Numbered from the stretch's first letter, positions 31,863 through 39,602 are shown. The stretch: 64,000 nt of DNA from an uncultured Clostridia bacterium (GCA_934663595.1 CAKUKM010000002.1:105760-169759); one strand, 5' to 3'. Program-made: numbers and translations. The notes: generated by a model from the sequence alone, not told the origin.

Positions 31863-32711
31863 TTATCCGATGATGTTCTTCAAAAAGTCCACGGCGGTCG
31901 CGATATCGCGGCCGGGGTTTTCGCCGACTTCGCGCTCGATGGTCAAAAATCCGCGATAGCCGACCTCTTCCAGCGCGGCGAGATACTCCTTAAACGGCAC
32001 GTCGCCCTCGCCGAGCGGCAGCTCGATAAAGCTCGGGCTCTCGACCAGCTCGGGGCTCTTCGGGCGCACGCCGTAGACGATTTCGGGATCGAGCTCATAG
32101 AGCATTCTGCCGTCCTTGGCATGGGTGTGAACGATGTAATCCTTCAAAGTATGCGCCGCCTCGACCGGATTGTCGCCGGAAACCATTACCAGATTCGCCG
32201 GATCGAGATTGACCGCCACGCCGCGGGAATGCAGGCCGTCCAGGAAGCCCTTCAGAACCTTCGCCGGCTCCGGGCCGGTTTCAATCGCGAAGTGCGCGCC
32301 AAGGCTGTCGGCATAGGCGGCGAGCGTTCCGCACGCATCCTGCATGATCTTGTAGCGCGGGTGATTCGGGTCCGGCGGAACCACGCCGATATGGGTGGTT
32401 ACGATATTCGTTTCCATCTCGAGCGCGATTTCCATGATGCGCTTGGATTCCTCGATCAATTCGGGATTCAACTCCGGATTGCCGAAGCCCTTGCCGAGAT
32501 CGCCGCAGATCGCGGAGAACACCAGGCCGCTGTCCTTGACGAGATGCAGAAAATCGCGCCGGCCGGCCGCGTCCATTTCAGTGCGGCACATTTTGCCGTG
32601 GCGCGCGTAGACCTGCAGGCCCTTCGCGCCGAGCGCCGCCGCTGCGGGCACCGCCTGCTCGATCGGGAGACGGAAGGATTCCAGAATAACGCCGATGGGG
32701 AACTGATACAT
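31863..32711 (-). CDS. Sugar phosphate isomerase/epimerase (second TIM-barrel member)
   Basis: 282 residues, first gene of the three-gene operon. TIM-barrel pieces: FPIGVILESFRL, GLVFSAICGDLG, IVTTHIGVVPPD, FAIETGPEPA (Glu ligand), VAVNLDPANLVM (Asp), VHTHAKDG (His) and LTIEREVGE (Glu). Start ATG 32711 has GGAGGTG nine bases upstream; a GTG at 32723 in frame overlaps that site. About 15% of positions match the third gene by eye, so they are family members rather than a recent duplication. Confidence 0.88.
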   Translation of the reverse strand: MYQFPIGVILESFRLPIEQAVPAAAALGAKGLQVYARHGKMCRTEMDAAGRRDFLHLVKDSGLVFSAICGDLGKGFGNPELNPELIEESKRIMEIALEMETNIVTTHIGVVPPDPNHPRYKIMQDACGTLAAYADSLGAHFAIETGPEPAKVLKGFLDGLHSRGVAVNLDPANLVMVSGDNPVEAAHTLKDYIVHTHAKDGRMLYELDPEIVYGVRPKSPELVESPSFIELPLGEGDVPFKEYLAALEEVGYRGFLTIEREVGENPGRDIATAVDFLKNIIG

Positions 32712-32754
32712 AAAAGCAAACACCTCCGGTCAATTGATAAAAAAGCTTAATCCC

Positions 32755-32783
32755 ATTATACGTTGTTTTGGCTTCCGCGTAAA
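32755..32783 (-). promoter_or_regulatory. Promoter of the isomerase/oxidoreductase operon
   Basis: Minus strand TTTACG (32783-32778), 17-bp spacer, TATAAT (32760-32755). Confidence 0.65.
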
Positions 32784-32825
32784 GACGGAAATTTCCGCTT
32801 TTTCATGGAAAAAAGGACGTTTTTT

Positions 32826-33638
32826 TCACAGCGCTCTTCTCCAGTCGCCGGTAAACGCGATTTCCGCCGGGCCGCGCAGCGCGAGCCGTCCGTCCTCGCG
32901 CCAGCGAATCTGCAGCTTGCCGCCGGGCAGGCGCACCGTCGCCTCGCGCTCCGCCAGCCCCAGCTCCGCCGCCGCGACCAGCGCCGCGCACGCGCCCGAG
33001 CCGCAGGCGAGCGTTTCGCCGTCGCCGCGCTCCCATACGCGCACGTCGATTCCCCCATCTGCAATGCGACAGAATTCGATATTCGCGCGCCGGGGGAAAA
33101 TCGGGTGCTTTTCCAGCAGCGCGCCCAGGCGATAGAACTCTTCGTCCTCGGGATAGAGATCGAACGTCACCGCGTGCGGATTGCCCATGGACACGCAGAA
33201 GAAATTGAGCTTTTTGCCGCCCAACTCGATTTCGATGCGGTTGCTCGGCGCGTCCACGGGAATTTCGCGCGGCTTCAGCCGCGGCGCGCCCATGTCCACC
33301 GAAATCAGGCCGCCCTCGATGCGCGCGATGGCCACGCCCGCCAGCGTGTCGATGCGCATTTCGTCCGATTTGGCAATGCCGGTATCGCGCATGAATTTCG
33401 CCGTGCAGCGCAGGCCGTTTCCGCAGGTTTCCGCCTCTGTGCCGTCGGCGTTGAAGATGCGCATGCGCGCGTCCGCGCGCGGCGACGGCGTGATCCAGAT
33501 CAGCCCGTCGGCCCCAACGCCGAAATGCCGGTCGCACATGCGCTTCGCGAGCGAGCATACGTCGCCCAGATCCACATAGGCGAACCCGTCGATTACGATA
33601 AAATCATTTCCAAGCCCCTGCATTTTGGTAAATCGCAT
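32826..33638 (-). CDS. dapF: Diaminopimelate epimerase
   Basis: 270 residues. Converts LL- to meso-diaminopimelate for lysine and peptidoglycan. The start MRFTKMQGLGNDFIVID is diagnostic. Two catalytic Cys residues are present, in AETCGNGLR (near residue 72) and LACGSGACA (near 218), plus NPHAVTF. Full length for the family. Preceded by GGGAGGTGA. Its own promoter lies upstream, so it is a single-gene unit. Confidence 0.97.
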   Translation of the reverse strand: MRFTKMQGLGNDFIVIDGFAYVDLGDVCSLAKRMCDRHFGVGADGLIWITPSPRADARMRIFNADGTEAETCGNGLRCTAKFMRDTGIAKSDEMRIDTLAGVAIARIEGGLISVDMGAPRLKPREIPVDAPSNRIEIELGGKKLNFFCVSMGNPHAVTFDLYPEDEEFYRLGALLEKHPIFPRRANIEFCRIADGGIDVRVWERGDGETLACGSGACAALVAAAELGLAEREATVRLPGGKLQIRWREDGRLALRGPAEIAFTGDWRRAL

Positions 33639-33680
33639 GGATATTCACCTCCCTGAACGCGGTGTATCGCGTTCGCGCCT

Positions 33681-33709
33681 ATTATATCAAATCGCGCGGG
33701 ATTTGGCAA
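33681..33709 (-). promoter_or_regulatory. Promoter of dapF
   Basis: Minus strand TTGCCA (33709-33704), 17-bp spacer, TATAAT (33686-33681). Confidence 0.8.
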
Positions 33710-33769
33710 TTTCCGCGTACGAAAAGCCGACATTTCGGCGGCGAAAAAGCGGTTTTCGGGGAATGCATA

Positions 33770-33798
33770 TTGTGCTTCCGCGGGAAATGGTATATACT
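33770..33798 (+). promoter_or_regulatory. Promoter of the secreted-protein gene
   Basis: TTGTGC, 17-bp spacer, TATACT; about 33 bp before the ATG at 33831. Confidence 0.75.
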
Positions 33799-33830
33799 GT
33801 AAGCAAAGAATAAGAAATGGAGGAAACCCC

Positions 33831-35261
33831 ATGAAGAAACTCACCAAGCTGCTGGCGATCGCGCTTTCGCTGCTGCTGGCCTGTCTGCCGTGCGCGCTGG
33901 CCGAGGAGAATTCGACCTACTATTCGCTCTCGCTGCTCGATCCGGTTTATCTGGTCGACGACGAGACGGTTCTGGATCTCACGGGCTTTAACGTCGATCT
34001 CGTTGCGGCGCTGTCCGACGGCGCGGAGCAGATGCTCGGTCTGGAGCTCTATTCCGGCGAGAATTACGATTACATCACCGGCCTTCAGCTGCAGACCGGC
34101 GAAGAGGGCCTCGTGGCGTTTCTGGACGGCATGAGCAACAGCTATCGCGTGGCCTATTCCGATATCGCGCAGCTCATCAATGCGTCCGGCGCGCTGGACG
34201 AGATGAACATGACCGGGACGGTCTCCGAGCTGATGGGCGCGTTGGGCGCGTCGCTTGCGCAGCTCGCGCTGCGGACCACGCTGCAGGGCGCGGTTGAGAG
34301 CTTCAAGGATCAGCTGACGATGCTGGACGTTGATCCGCGCTGGATTCCCGTTTACGCCGCGGAGGGCCAGATCGTTCTGGACGAGAACGGCCAGTGCGTG
34401 ATTCCGTTTGAGCTGAGCGAGGAAGCGGCGACGGAGCTGCTGAATCAGCTTGCGGCGGTGAGCACCGATTTCCCGTTCGAGGGGCTGACGGCGGCCGGCA
34501 CGCTCACGGTATACGGCGAGGATCCGGCCAATATTCAGAAATACGATCTGGACTGCGCGGGCACGCTCACGGTGGAGGGCGAGACCGGCACGTATGCGAT
34601 TGCCGGCAATGCGAGCGCGGACGATCTGAATCTGGAGCTGACGATCGCGGGCCCGGACGCGGAAGCGGACGACGTGCTTTCGCTGGTGATCGCGAGCGGC
34701 GAGCCGGAGGGCAGCGTCGTGAGCAGCTATTCGGTCAATCTTCTTGAGGGCAGCGACGTGCTGGCGACGGTATGGATTGAGAATGTCGAGGAAGACGGCA
34801 GCTGGACCAATCTGTATTATGCCAACGATGTGGACGAGAAGGTCACGATCAGCGTTGCGCGCGATTATCAGCCGGACTTCGGCCACAGCTGGGGCTTCCT
34901 TGCGGAGACCTATTCGGGCGAGGCGGACGCGCCCGAGGATTATTCCTGCGTATATTTCAGCTATGCGGGCGACGACATGGTGGATGAATCCGGCGAGCCC
35001 TACATCAGCGGTCAGCTTGCATTCGGCGTAGAGGAAGCCGGTCAGACGCAGGACATCACGCTGCGCGTGATTCTCAGCGCGATCGATGTGGACAAGGCGG
35101 AATGGACGCTCGATTACGATTCCGCGGTGGACGCGATGACGATGGACAACTCCGATCTCGAGTCCGCGGCGATGGGGGCGGTCGGCGTACTGGGCGAAGT
35201 AGCCGCGACCCTTCAGGAAGAATACCCCGAAGCCTTTACTTCTCTCGGCAGTGCCGAGTGA
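33831..35261 (+). CDS. Secreted protein, unknown
   Basis: 476 residues. Signal peptide (MKKLTKLLAIALSLLLACLPCALA-EE), then a strongly acidic mature protein rich in Asp, Glu, Ala and Leu with alternating beta strands (AAGTLTVYGEDPANIQKYDLDCAGTLTVEG). The layout resembles large extracellular proteins of Clostridia that lack known domains. Preceded by ATGGAGGA. The stop codon directly abuts repeat R1 copy B, so the 3' end may have been set or altered by that element. Confidence 0.7.
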   Translation: MKKLTKLLAIALSLLLACLPCALAEENSTYYSLSLLDPVYLVDDETVLDLTGFNVDLVAALSDGAEQMLGLELYSGENYDYITGLQLQTGEEGLVAFLDGMSNSYRVAYSDIAQLINASGALDEMNMTGTVSELMGALGASLAQLALRTTLQGAVESFKDQLTMLDVDPRWIPVYAAEGQIVLDENGQCVIPFELSEEAATELLNQLAAVSTDFPFEGLTAAGTLTVYGEDPANIQKYDLDCAGTLTVEGETGTYAIAGNASADDLNLELTIAGPDAEADDVLSLVIASGEPEGSVVSSYSVNLLEGSDVLATVWIENVEEDGSWTNLYYANDVDEKVTISVARDYQPDFGHSWGFLAETYSGEADAPEDYSCVYFSYAGDDMVDESGEPYISGQLAFGVEEAGQTQDITLRVILSAIDVDKAEWTLDYDSAVDAMTMDNSDLESAAMGAVGVLGEVAATLQEEYPEAFTSLGSAE

Positions 35262-35691
35262 CAATTGCTGCCGCGCTTGGTCGCATCGGAATTGAGTCGG
35301 GAAGCGACTCAATTCCTTTCGCCCGGGTTAGCGATAGCCGGTTCCCAATTTACCGCTCGCTGCGCCGCCGTGGTGGCGGCTTGCGCGCTGGGTTTTATGT
35401 TGTTCCAATTCGGTTCAGCAGGGGCCGTTTGGCCCAAAGAAAAACGCATTGTCATTGCGACAGTGCGTTTTTTTCGTACCACGAAAGGGTAAACAAATTG
35501 CGCCGCTTCCCGGCGCAATTTGTGGGGCAATGGGTACAACCGTTTCCTTCGCACAACCCAGATTTTGAGTCGCTTCCCGACTCAAAATCGTCGCGATCAA
35601 GCGCGGCAGCAATTGACAGGCGGCTCTGCCGCCCCCGACTCAAAATCGTGTGATCAAGCGCGGCAGCAATCGACAGGCGGCTCTGCCGCCC
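35262..35691. repeat. R1 interspersed structured repeat, copy B (about 430 bp)
   Basis: Most complete copy. Order: end CAATTGCTGCCGCGCTTG; hairpin GGAATTGAGTCG/CGACTCAATTCC; GCCGCCGTGGTGGCGGC module; hairpin AAAACGCATTGTC/GACAGTGCGTTTT then Ts; hairpin CAAATTGCGCCG/CGGCGCAATTTG; hairpin GATTTTGAGTCG/CGACTCAAAATC; inverted end CAAGCGCGGCAGCAATTG. A second, partial inverted end (35640-35691) follows with GGCGG/CCGCC. No protein of its own. Confidence 0.85.
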
Positions 35692-37693
35692 GGTAGTAGA
35701 TGAAAAGAGGAATAGAAGACCAGCCGTGGCAGAGACTGCCGGCGCGGTGGAAATCTTCAGCGCCCAGCGCGGTCTCCCATACGGAGGTTGCGCCGGAGAA
35801 CGCCATCGCGCCCCATTGCCGCGCAATGTCGTCGAGAACCAGCGGAAGATAGCGATCGGAGGGCTCCAGCAGCGCCTGATATTTCACGAGCGCGTTCGTG
35901 AGCGTTACTGGAATCATGTCGGTATTGCGCGCGAGGCGCTCGCGAAGATGCTCCGCGCGCTCGGTTGAACAGGCCCCCGCGAGCAGCGCCAGCGCCTGCG
36001 TGAGCTCCGCGAGCGGCGCATCCGGAGCGCAGTAGAGCAGATATCCGTCCCGCTCGGGCGACCAGAAGCATTCCATCGCCCGCCGCGCCGATTCGAGCCG
36101 CGATGCATATTCGCGCGCATCCAGACCGCGCTTTTCGCATAAACGGCACATCGCCTCCAAAGCCAGCGCGTACCACGCCGTGAGCGGCGCTTCCGCGCGC
36201 GCGTCGGAATCCGCCGCGCCGATGCGCCCCTCCAGACCCGGCTGCCATTCATAGAAATTCCAGTATTGCGCCTCCGGGAACCGGCATGCGCAGCCGTTTG
36301 CATCCAGGCGCGGCGCAAATGCCGCGAGAATCCGCTCGGCCGTCGCAAACAGCTCGTCGTCGACCGGCTCGCCGGTGTAGAAGGTGTATTCCCATAGATC
36401 GATTATGTAAACCAGACTGAAGCACGGAATCGTGATCGGCGCTTTCGCCGGCGCGCAGATCTCGAGCAGCCCGTCCGCGCGCTGCCCGCCTGCGAGCAGC
36501 TTCAGCGCGCCCAGCGGCAGCTTTTTTTCGCCGAATACGAGATATCCGCACAGCATTTGCACGCGGCCGTCCATCGCGTAGAGCGCCTGCTCGCGCCAGG
36601 GACAGTCCTCGTAGTGGTCGTGCGCGCAGAGCTTCAGGGTGTTTACACATAGCTCGTAAATCCGCCGGTGCAGCGCGTCCGGAATGCAGAGCTCCTTCGC
36701 CGGCGCAAACGGATATTCCACCGGCATCAGACCGGCGCGGTGAATCCGAATCCGCCGCGCGCAGGCGTGCAGCTCCAGATACCGGCAGCCCCAGCGCCGG
36801 AAATAATGCGTGTATTCGCTGCGGCCCTTCGGAAGCCGAACCGTCGCGCAGAAGCCGCGGCCGTCGAGATCCGCGCGCACGCGCAGATCGTCCAGATGCT
36901 CGCCGAAGCCGATTAAAAGCTCCGTTTCGCATTCGCATTCGATCTCCAAATGCAGATATCCCGCCGTTTCCGCGCCGAGATCATAGATGAAATAGCCGCC
37001 GTCGCCGCCGTCCGCGACCATCCACCCGTCCGATTCCATTTCCTCGATGAATCGCATCGACAGCGCGTGCCGCCGCAGGCGCTGCGCCGGGCGCAGGTTT
37101 TCGCCCTCGCAATCCAGCCATACGCCCTGCGCGTGCAAACGCCCCTCGCGGAACGCGCCCAGGCGCAATAGCTCGGTCGGCCGCGATTGCATTTTCTCCG
37201 GCGGATGCGCCATCGCCCGCGCGGGGCACGGCGCCTCGTCCGGAACGCACGCGTCGTAGAAGAAGCTGTGACCCAGCTGCGGCGTAATCAGCGGAACGGG
37301 GCCGGACTGATAATGCGAATCGTTGCGGCATACGGCGCTTAAATCGCTTGCGAGCAGCGTTTCCTCCCCCTGCCATACGCGATAGCGCGCGCCCGGCTCG
37401 CAGGCGACGGTCGTCTGGCTGTCGAGGCCCGGATGCCATACGCGCAGCTCGAAGCGGTTTTCGCCGGGATGCGCAAGGCGCGTGATTTCGTGAATGTTCT
37501 CGGTGCGGCACGCGGGCCAGTCGGGATATTGGCCGAAGCCGGCGAGCGAATCGTTGATGAACAGCGCGTATTCGCCGGTGACCGCGATTCCGGCAAAGAG
37601 CGCGCCGCCGGAGAAATGAAACGTCGCTTCGAAGCGCGCATAGGCGTTGACGCTGCCGGAGCGCTCCGGCCAGATCCAGATGGGCTGGGACAA
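35654..37693 (-). CDS. Alpha-L-rhamnosidase-like (GH78) glycosidase, 3' end replaced by repeat R1
   Basis: 679 residues. N-terminal beta-sandwich domains to about residue 300 (SVNAYARFEATFHFSG, then DLGAETAGYLHLEIE as in GH78), followed by an (alpha/alpha)6 barrel opening with LCAHDHYEDCPWREQALYAMDGR, which holds the family acidic residues. TTG start at 37693 with GGGGAGG eight bases upstream. The protein stops soon after HGWSSIPLFIYY, where GH78 enzymes usually continue with a C-terminal beta domain. The last 11 residues and the stop come from R1. Function may be reduced. Confidence 0.8.
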   Translation of the reverse strand: MSQPIWIWPERSGSVNAYARFEATFHFSGGALFAGIAVTGEYALFINDSLAGFGQYPDWPACRTENIHEITRLAHPGENRFELRVWHPGLDSQTTVACEPGARYRVWQGEETLLASDLSAVCRNDSHYQSGPVPLITPQLGHSFFYDACVPDEAPCPARAMAHPPEKMQSRPTELLRLGAFREGRLHAQGVWLDCEGENLRPAQRLRRHALSMRFIEEMESDGWMVADGGDGGYFIYDLGAETAGYLHLEIECECETELLIGFGEHLDDLRVRADLDGRGFCATVRLPKGRSEYTHYFRRWGCRYLELHACARRIRIHRAGLMPVEYPFAPAKELCIPDALHRRIYELCVNTLKLCAHDHYEDCPWREQALYAMDGRVQMLCGYLVFGEKKLPLGALKLLAGGQRADGLLEICAPAKAPITIPCFSLVYIIDLWEYTFYTGEPVDDELFATAERILAAFAPRLDANGCACRFPEAQYWNFYEWQPGLEGRIGAADSDARAEAPLTAWYALALEAMCRLCEKRGLDAREYASRLESARRAMECFWSPERDGYLLYCAPDAPLAELTQALALLAGACSTERAEHLRERLARNTDMIPVTLTNALVKYQALLEPSDRYLPLVLDDIARQWGAMAFSGATSVWETALGAEDFHRAGSLCHGWSSIPLFIYYRAAEPPVDCCRA

Positions 37694-37730
37694 AGAGATC
37701 GCCTCCCCTGTTTTTTTGATTGCTGATTCT

Positions 37731-37759
37731 ATTGTACAACGAATTGCGCGCGGCCGCAA
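37731..37759 (-). promoter_or_regulatory. Promoter of the GH78-like gene
   Basis: Minus strand TTGCGG (37759-37754), 17-bp spacer, TACAAT (37736-37731). Confidence 0.7.
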
Positions 37760-37789
37760 TGCGCAAATTTCGCGCCCAAAAGCAGGATT

Positions 37790-37817
37790 TTGGCGCGCGG
37801 AGGCGAAATTGTATAAA
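37790..37817 (+). promoter_or_regulatory. Likely promoter of the small membrane protein/HD operon
   Basis: TTGGCG, 16-bp spacer, TATAAA; divergent from the GH78-like promoter. Confidence 0.5.
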
Positions 37818-37841
37818 GATTTGCTCCGGGGAGGTTGCGAC

Positions 37842-38378
37842 ATGAACAGCAAACGCATTGCGCTGTGCGGCGTGCTCTGCGCGCTCGGTGTGGTTCTGAT
37901 GATGCTCGGCGGGCTGTTTCCGCTGGCCACGTTCTGCTCGCCCGCGCTGGCGGCGCTGGTGCTGATTCCAATTATGATTGAAACCGACCGGCGCATGGCG
38001 CTGGGCGCGTATGTCGCGATCGCGGCGCTTTCGCTGCTGCTCGCGCCGGACAAGGAAAGCGCGCTGCTGTTTGCGTTTCTCGGGTATTATCCGATATTGA
38101 AGCCGAAGATCGACCGGCTCCGCGCGCGCTGGCTGCGCATTGCGGTGAAGCTCGCGCTGTTCGACCTGGCCGCGGGCGCGATGCTGCTGGTTGCGACGTA
38201 TCTGTTCGGCATGGCGCAGATTCTTGCGGAATACGCGGAAATGGGCCGCGCGCTGCTGATTGTGTTTATCGTCATTGCGAATCTCACCATGCTGATTTAC
38301 GACCGGCTGACCGCGATCGCCGACGTGCTCTACGTGCGCCGCCTGCGGCCGAAATTCTTTGGAAGAGGGAAACAATAA
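37842..38378 (+). CDS. Integral membrane protein (ECF S-component/DUF2232-like layout)
   Basis: 178 residues with five or six tightly packed helices (IALCGVLCALGVVLMMLGGLF, ALAALVLIPIMI, LGAYVAIAALSLLLAP and two long C-terminal helices), a Clostridia-type layout seen in energy-coupling-factor substrate components. No specific ligand motif is seen. ATG 37842 follows GGGGAGG. Stop and next start overlap (TAATG), so it is co-translated with the HD hydrolase. Confidence 0.6.
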   Translation: MNSKRIALCGVLCALGVVLMMLGGLFPLATFCSPALAALVLIPIMIETDRRMALGAYVAIAALSLLLAPDKESALLFAFLGYYPILKPKIDRLRARWLRIAVKLALFDLAAGAMLLVATYLFGMAQILAEYAEMGRALLIVFIVIANLTMLIYDRLTAIADVLYVRRLRPKFFGRGKQ

Positions 38379-38965
38379 TGCAAAGCCCCAATACCGATCC
38401 GCTGACCGCCGCCGTGGCGTTCGCCGCGCGCGCACACGAGGGACAGACCTGCCGTTCGACGGACGCGCCGCGGATCGTGCACCCGATGGAGGTGGCCGCG
38501 ATTGCCGCCACGATGACCAGCGATCATGAAATTCTCGCCGCGGCGATGCTGCACGACGTGATCGAGAGCTGCGGCGTGACGGAGGACGAGCTGAAGGCGC
38601 AGTTCGGCGAGCGAATCGCCAAGATGGTGCGCGTAATGAGCGAGGAAAAGGGCCCGGACGCGGAGGAGGGCTGGCAGAAGCGCAAGCTGTTTTCGATCAA
38701 CCGCCTGCGCGCCGCGTCGCACGATCAATTGATTCTGACTCTGGCCGACAAGCTCAGCAGTCTGCGCGCGATCCGGCGCGATCTTTCGACGTATGGCGAC
38801 GCGCTCTGGCAGCGCTTCAACCAGCGCAGCGCGTCGATGCACTGCTGGTATTTCGCCTCGGTGCTGGAATCGCTCGCGCCGCTTTCGGACACGGACGCCT
38901 ATCGCGAATACCGCGATCTGATGAACCAGATTTTCGGCGAAATGGAAAAGCGCATCTGCCGATGA
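38378..38965 (+). CDS. HD-domain ppGpp hydrolase-like protein (MESH1/RelA-hydrolase type)
   Basis: 195 residues that match the hydrolase half of RelA/SpoT: FAARAHEGQT (His), IVHPMEVAAI (His), MLHDVIES (HD, with ES replacing the usual ED), TLADKLSSLRAI (late Asp) and RFNQRSASMHCWYF. No synthetase, TGS or ACT domain, so it is a stand-alone small hydrolase of (p)ppGpp or another nucleotide. The ES change next to the HD pair could alter catalysis. Overlaps the upstream membrane gene and ends at a clear terminator. Confidence 0.82.
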   Translation: MQSPNTDPLTAAVAFAARAHEGQTCRSTDAPRIVHPMEVAAIAATMTSDHEILAAAMLHDVIESCGVTEDELKAQFGERIAKMVRVMSEEKGPDAEEGWQKRKLFSINRLRAASHDQLILTLADKLSSLRAIRRDLSTYGDALWQRFNQRSASMHCWYFASVLESLAPLSDTDAYREYRDLMNQIFGEMEKRICR

Positions 38966-38969
38966 AGAG

Positions 38970-39000
38970 AGCCCGCGTTCGGGATAGGAACGCGGGCTTT
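38970..39000 (+). terminator. Terminator of the HD operon
   Basis: 11-bp stem AGCCCGCGTTC/GAACGCGGGCT with TTATG after it; 4 bp past the stop codon. Confidence 0.75.
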
Positions 39001-39007
39001 ATGCAAT

Positions 39008-39035
39008 AAAAAAACGCCCTTCGGTGAAAGGGCGT
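39008..39035 (-). terminator. Terminator of the tRNA cluster
   Basis: ACGCCCTT/AAGGGCGT stem, then on the minus strand TTTTTTT. One base past the encoded CCA of tRNA-Asp. Confidence 0.85.
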
Positions 39036-39112
39036 TGGCGATGCGGAAGGGGCTCGAACCCTCGACCTCCAGCGTGACAGGCTGGCATTCTAACCAACTG
39101 AACTACCGCACC
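39036..39112 (-). tRNA. tRNA-Asp (anticodon GTC)
   Basis: 77 nt with a complete cloverleaf and an encoded CCA (39038-39036). Acceptor GGTGCGG/CCGCATC has one G-U pair; anticodon loop CTGTCAC; T-loop TTCGAGC; discriminator G73 as expected for Asp. Last gene of the four-tRNA unit. Confidence 0.95.
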
Positions 39113-39116
39113 ACAG

Positions 39117-39190
39117 TGGGCCTTCAGGGACTTGAACCCGGGACCGATCGGTTATGAGCCGACTGCTCTGACCAACTGAGCTAAAGGCCC
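39117..39190 (-). tRNA. tRNA-Met (anticodon CAT, elongator type)
   Basis: 74 nt without an encoded CCA (the next bases are CTG). Acceptor GGGCCTT/AAGGCCC, A73; anticodon loop CTCATAA. G1-C72 and A73 fit elongator Met; a tRNA-Ile with modified CAT anticodon cannot be ruled out by sequence alone. The T-stem has one C-T mismatch (CCGGG against CCCTG). Confidence 0.9.
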
Positions 39191-39212
39191 GGATCGACTC
39201 AAAGGAAAAAAC

Positions 39213-39287
39213 TGGCGACCTCTACGGGACTCGAACCCGTGTTACCGCCGTGAAAGGGCGGTGTCTTAACCGCTTGACCAAGAGGTC
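39213..39287 (-). tRNA. tRNA-Glu (anticodon TTC)
   Basis: 75 nt including encoded CCA (39215-39213). Acceptor GACCTCT/AGAGGTC with G73; D-arm TGGTCAAGCGG; anticodon stem-loop CCGCC-CTTTCAC-GGCGG; T-arm CGGGTTCGAGTCCCG. Matches the usual Bacillota tRNA-Glu. Confidence 0.95.
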
Positions 39288-39295
39288 GCATTGCG

Positions 39296-39369
39296 TCGGG
39301 GTGACAGGATTCGAACCTGCGGCCCCATGCTCCCAAAGCACGTGCGCTACCAAACTGCGCCACACCCCG
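39296..39369 (-). tRNA. tRNA-Pro (anticodon TGG)
   Basis: 74 nt, no encoded CCA. Acceptor CGGGGTG/CACCCCG with A73; anticodon loop CTTTGGG; T-loop TTCGAAT. First gene after the strong promoter, so order of transcription is Pro-Glu-Met-Asp. Confidence 0.94.
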
Positions 39370-39397
39370 TGAGCCGTGTCTGCAACAGACAAGAGTT

Positions 39398-39426
39398 ATT
39401 ATAACGTGAACCGGGAAATTTGTCAA
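39398..39426 (-). promoter_or_regulatory. Promoter of the tRNA cluster
   Basis: Consensus on the minus strand: TTGACA (39426-39421), 17-bp spacer, TATAAT (39403-39398). This is the best promoter match in the window, as expected for stable RNA. Confidence 0.92.
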
Positions 39427-39447
39427 TAGTTTTTTGAACGTGTAATG

Positions 39448-39600
39448 TTAAGAATCACATTTTCTGTCCGCGCAATGGTTCGAATACGGGCAGGAATCGC
39501 AGGCGCTGCGGCCCCGCGTGCGCTTAAAGCGCACGCAGGAGCGAACGATGAAAAACGCGGCCAGCGCGAGAATTGCAATGCCGACGGCCTCTCCCAGCAT
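39448..39600 (-). CDS. FeoB-associated Cys-rich membrane protein
   Basis: 50 residues, easily missed because of its length. One membrane helix (MLGEAVGIAILALAAFFIV), a basic loop (RSCVRFKRTRGR) and a Cys-rich tail (SACDSCPYSNHCADRKC). This pattern is characteristic of the small partner often encoded after feoB in Clostridia. It starts 2 bases after the feoB stop, with GGAGGC upstream. Presumably helps ferrous-iron transport, perhaps by holding iron or Fe-S species near FeoB. Confidence 0.85.
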   Translation of the reverse strand: MLGEAVGIAILALAAFFIVRSCVRFKRTRGRSACDSCPYSNHCADRKCDS

Positions 39601-39602
39601 AT

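Noticed and set aside
30156..32750. An 864-codon open frame on the plus strand
   Set aside because: Antisense to three clearly real genes (isomerase, oxidoreductase, isomerase); composition is His/Arg/Val-rich without any domain.
39036..39369. tRNA cluster as an integration site for a mobile element
   Set aside because: No duplicated tRNA 3' end, integrase or foreign-looking block on either side.
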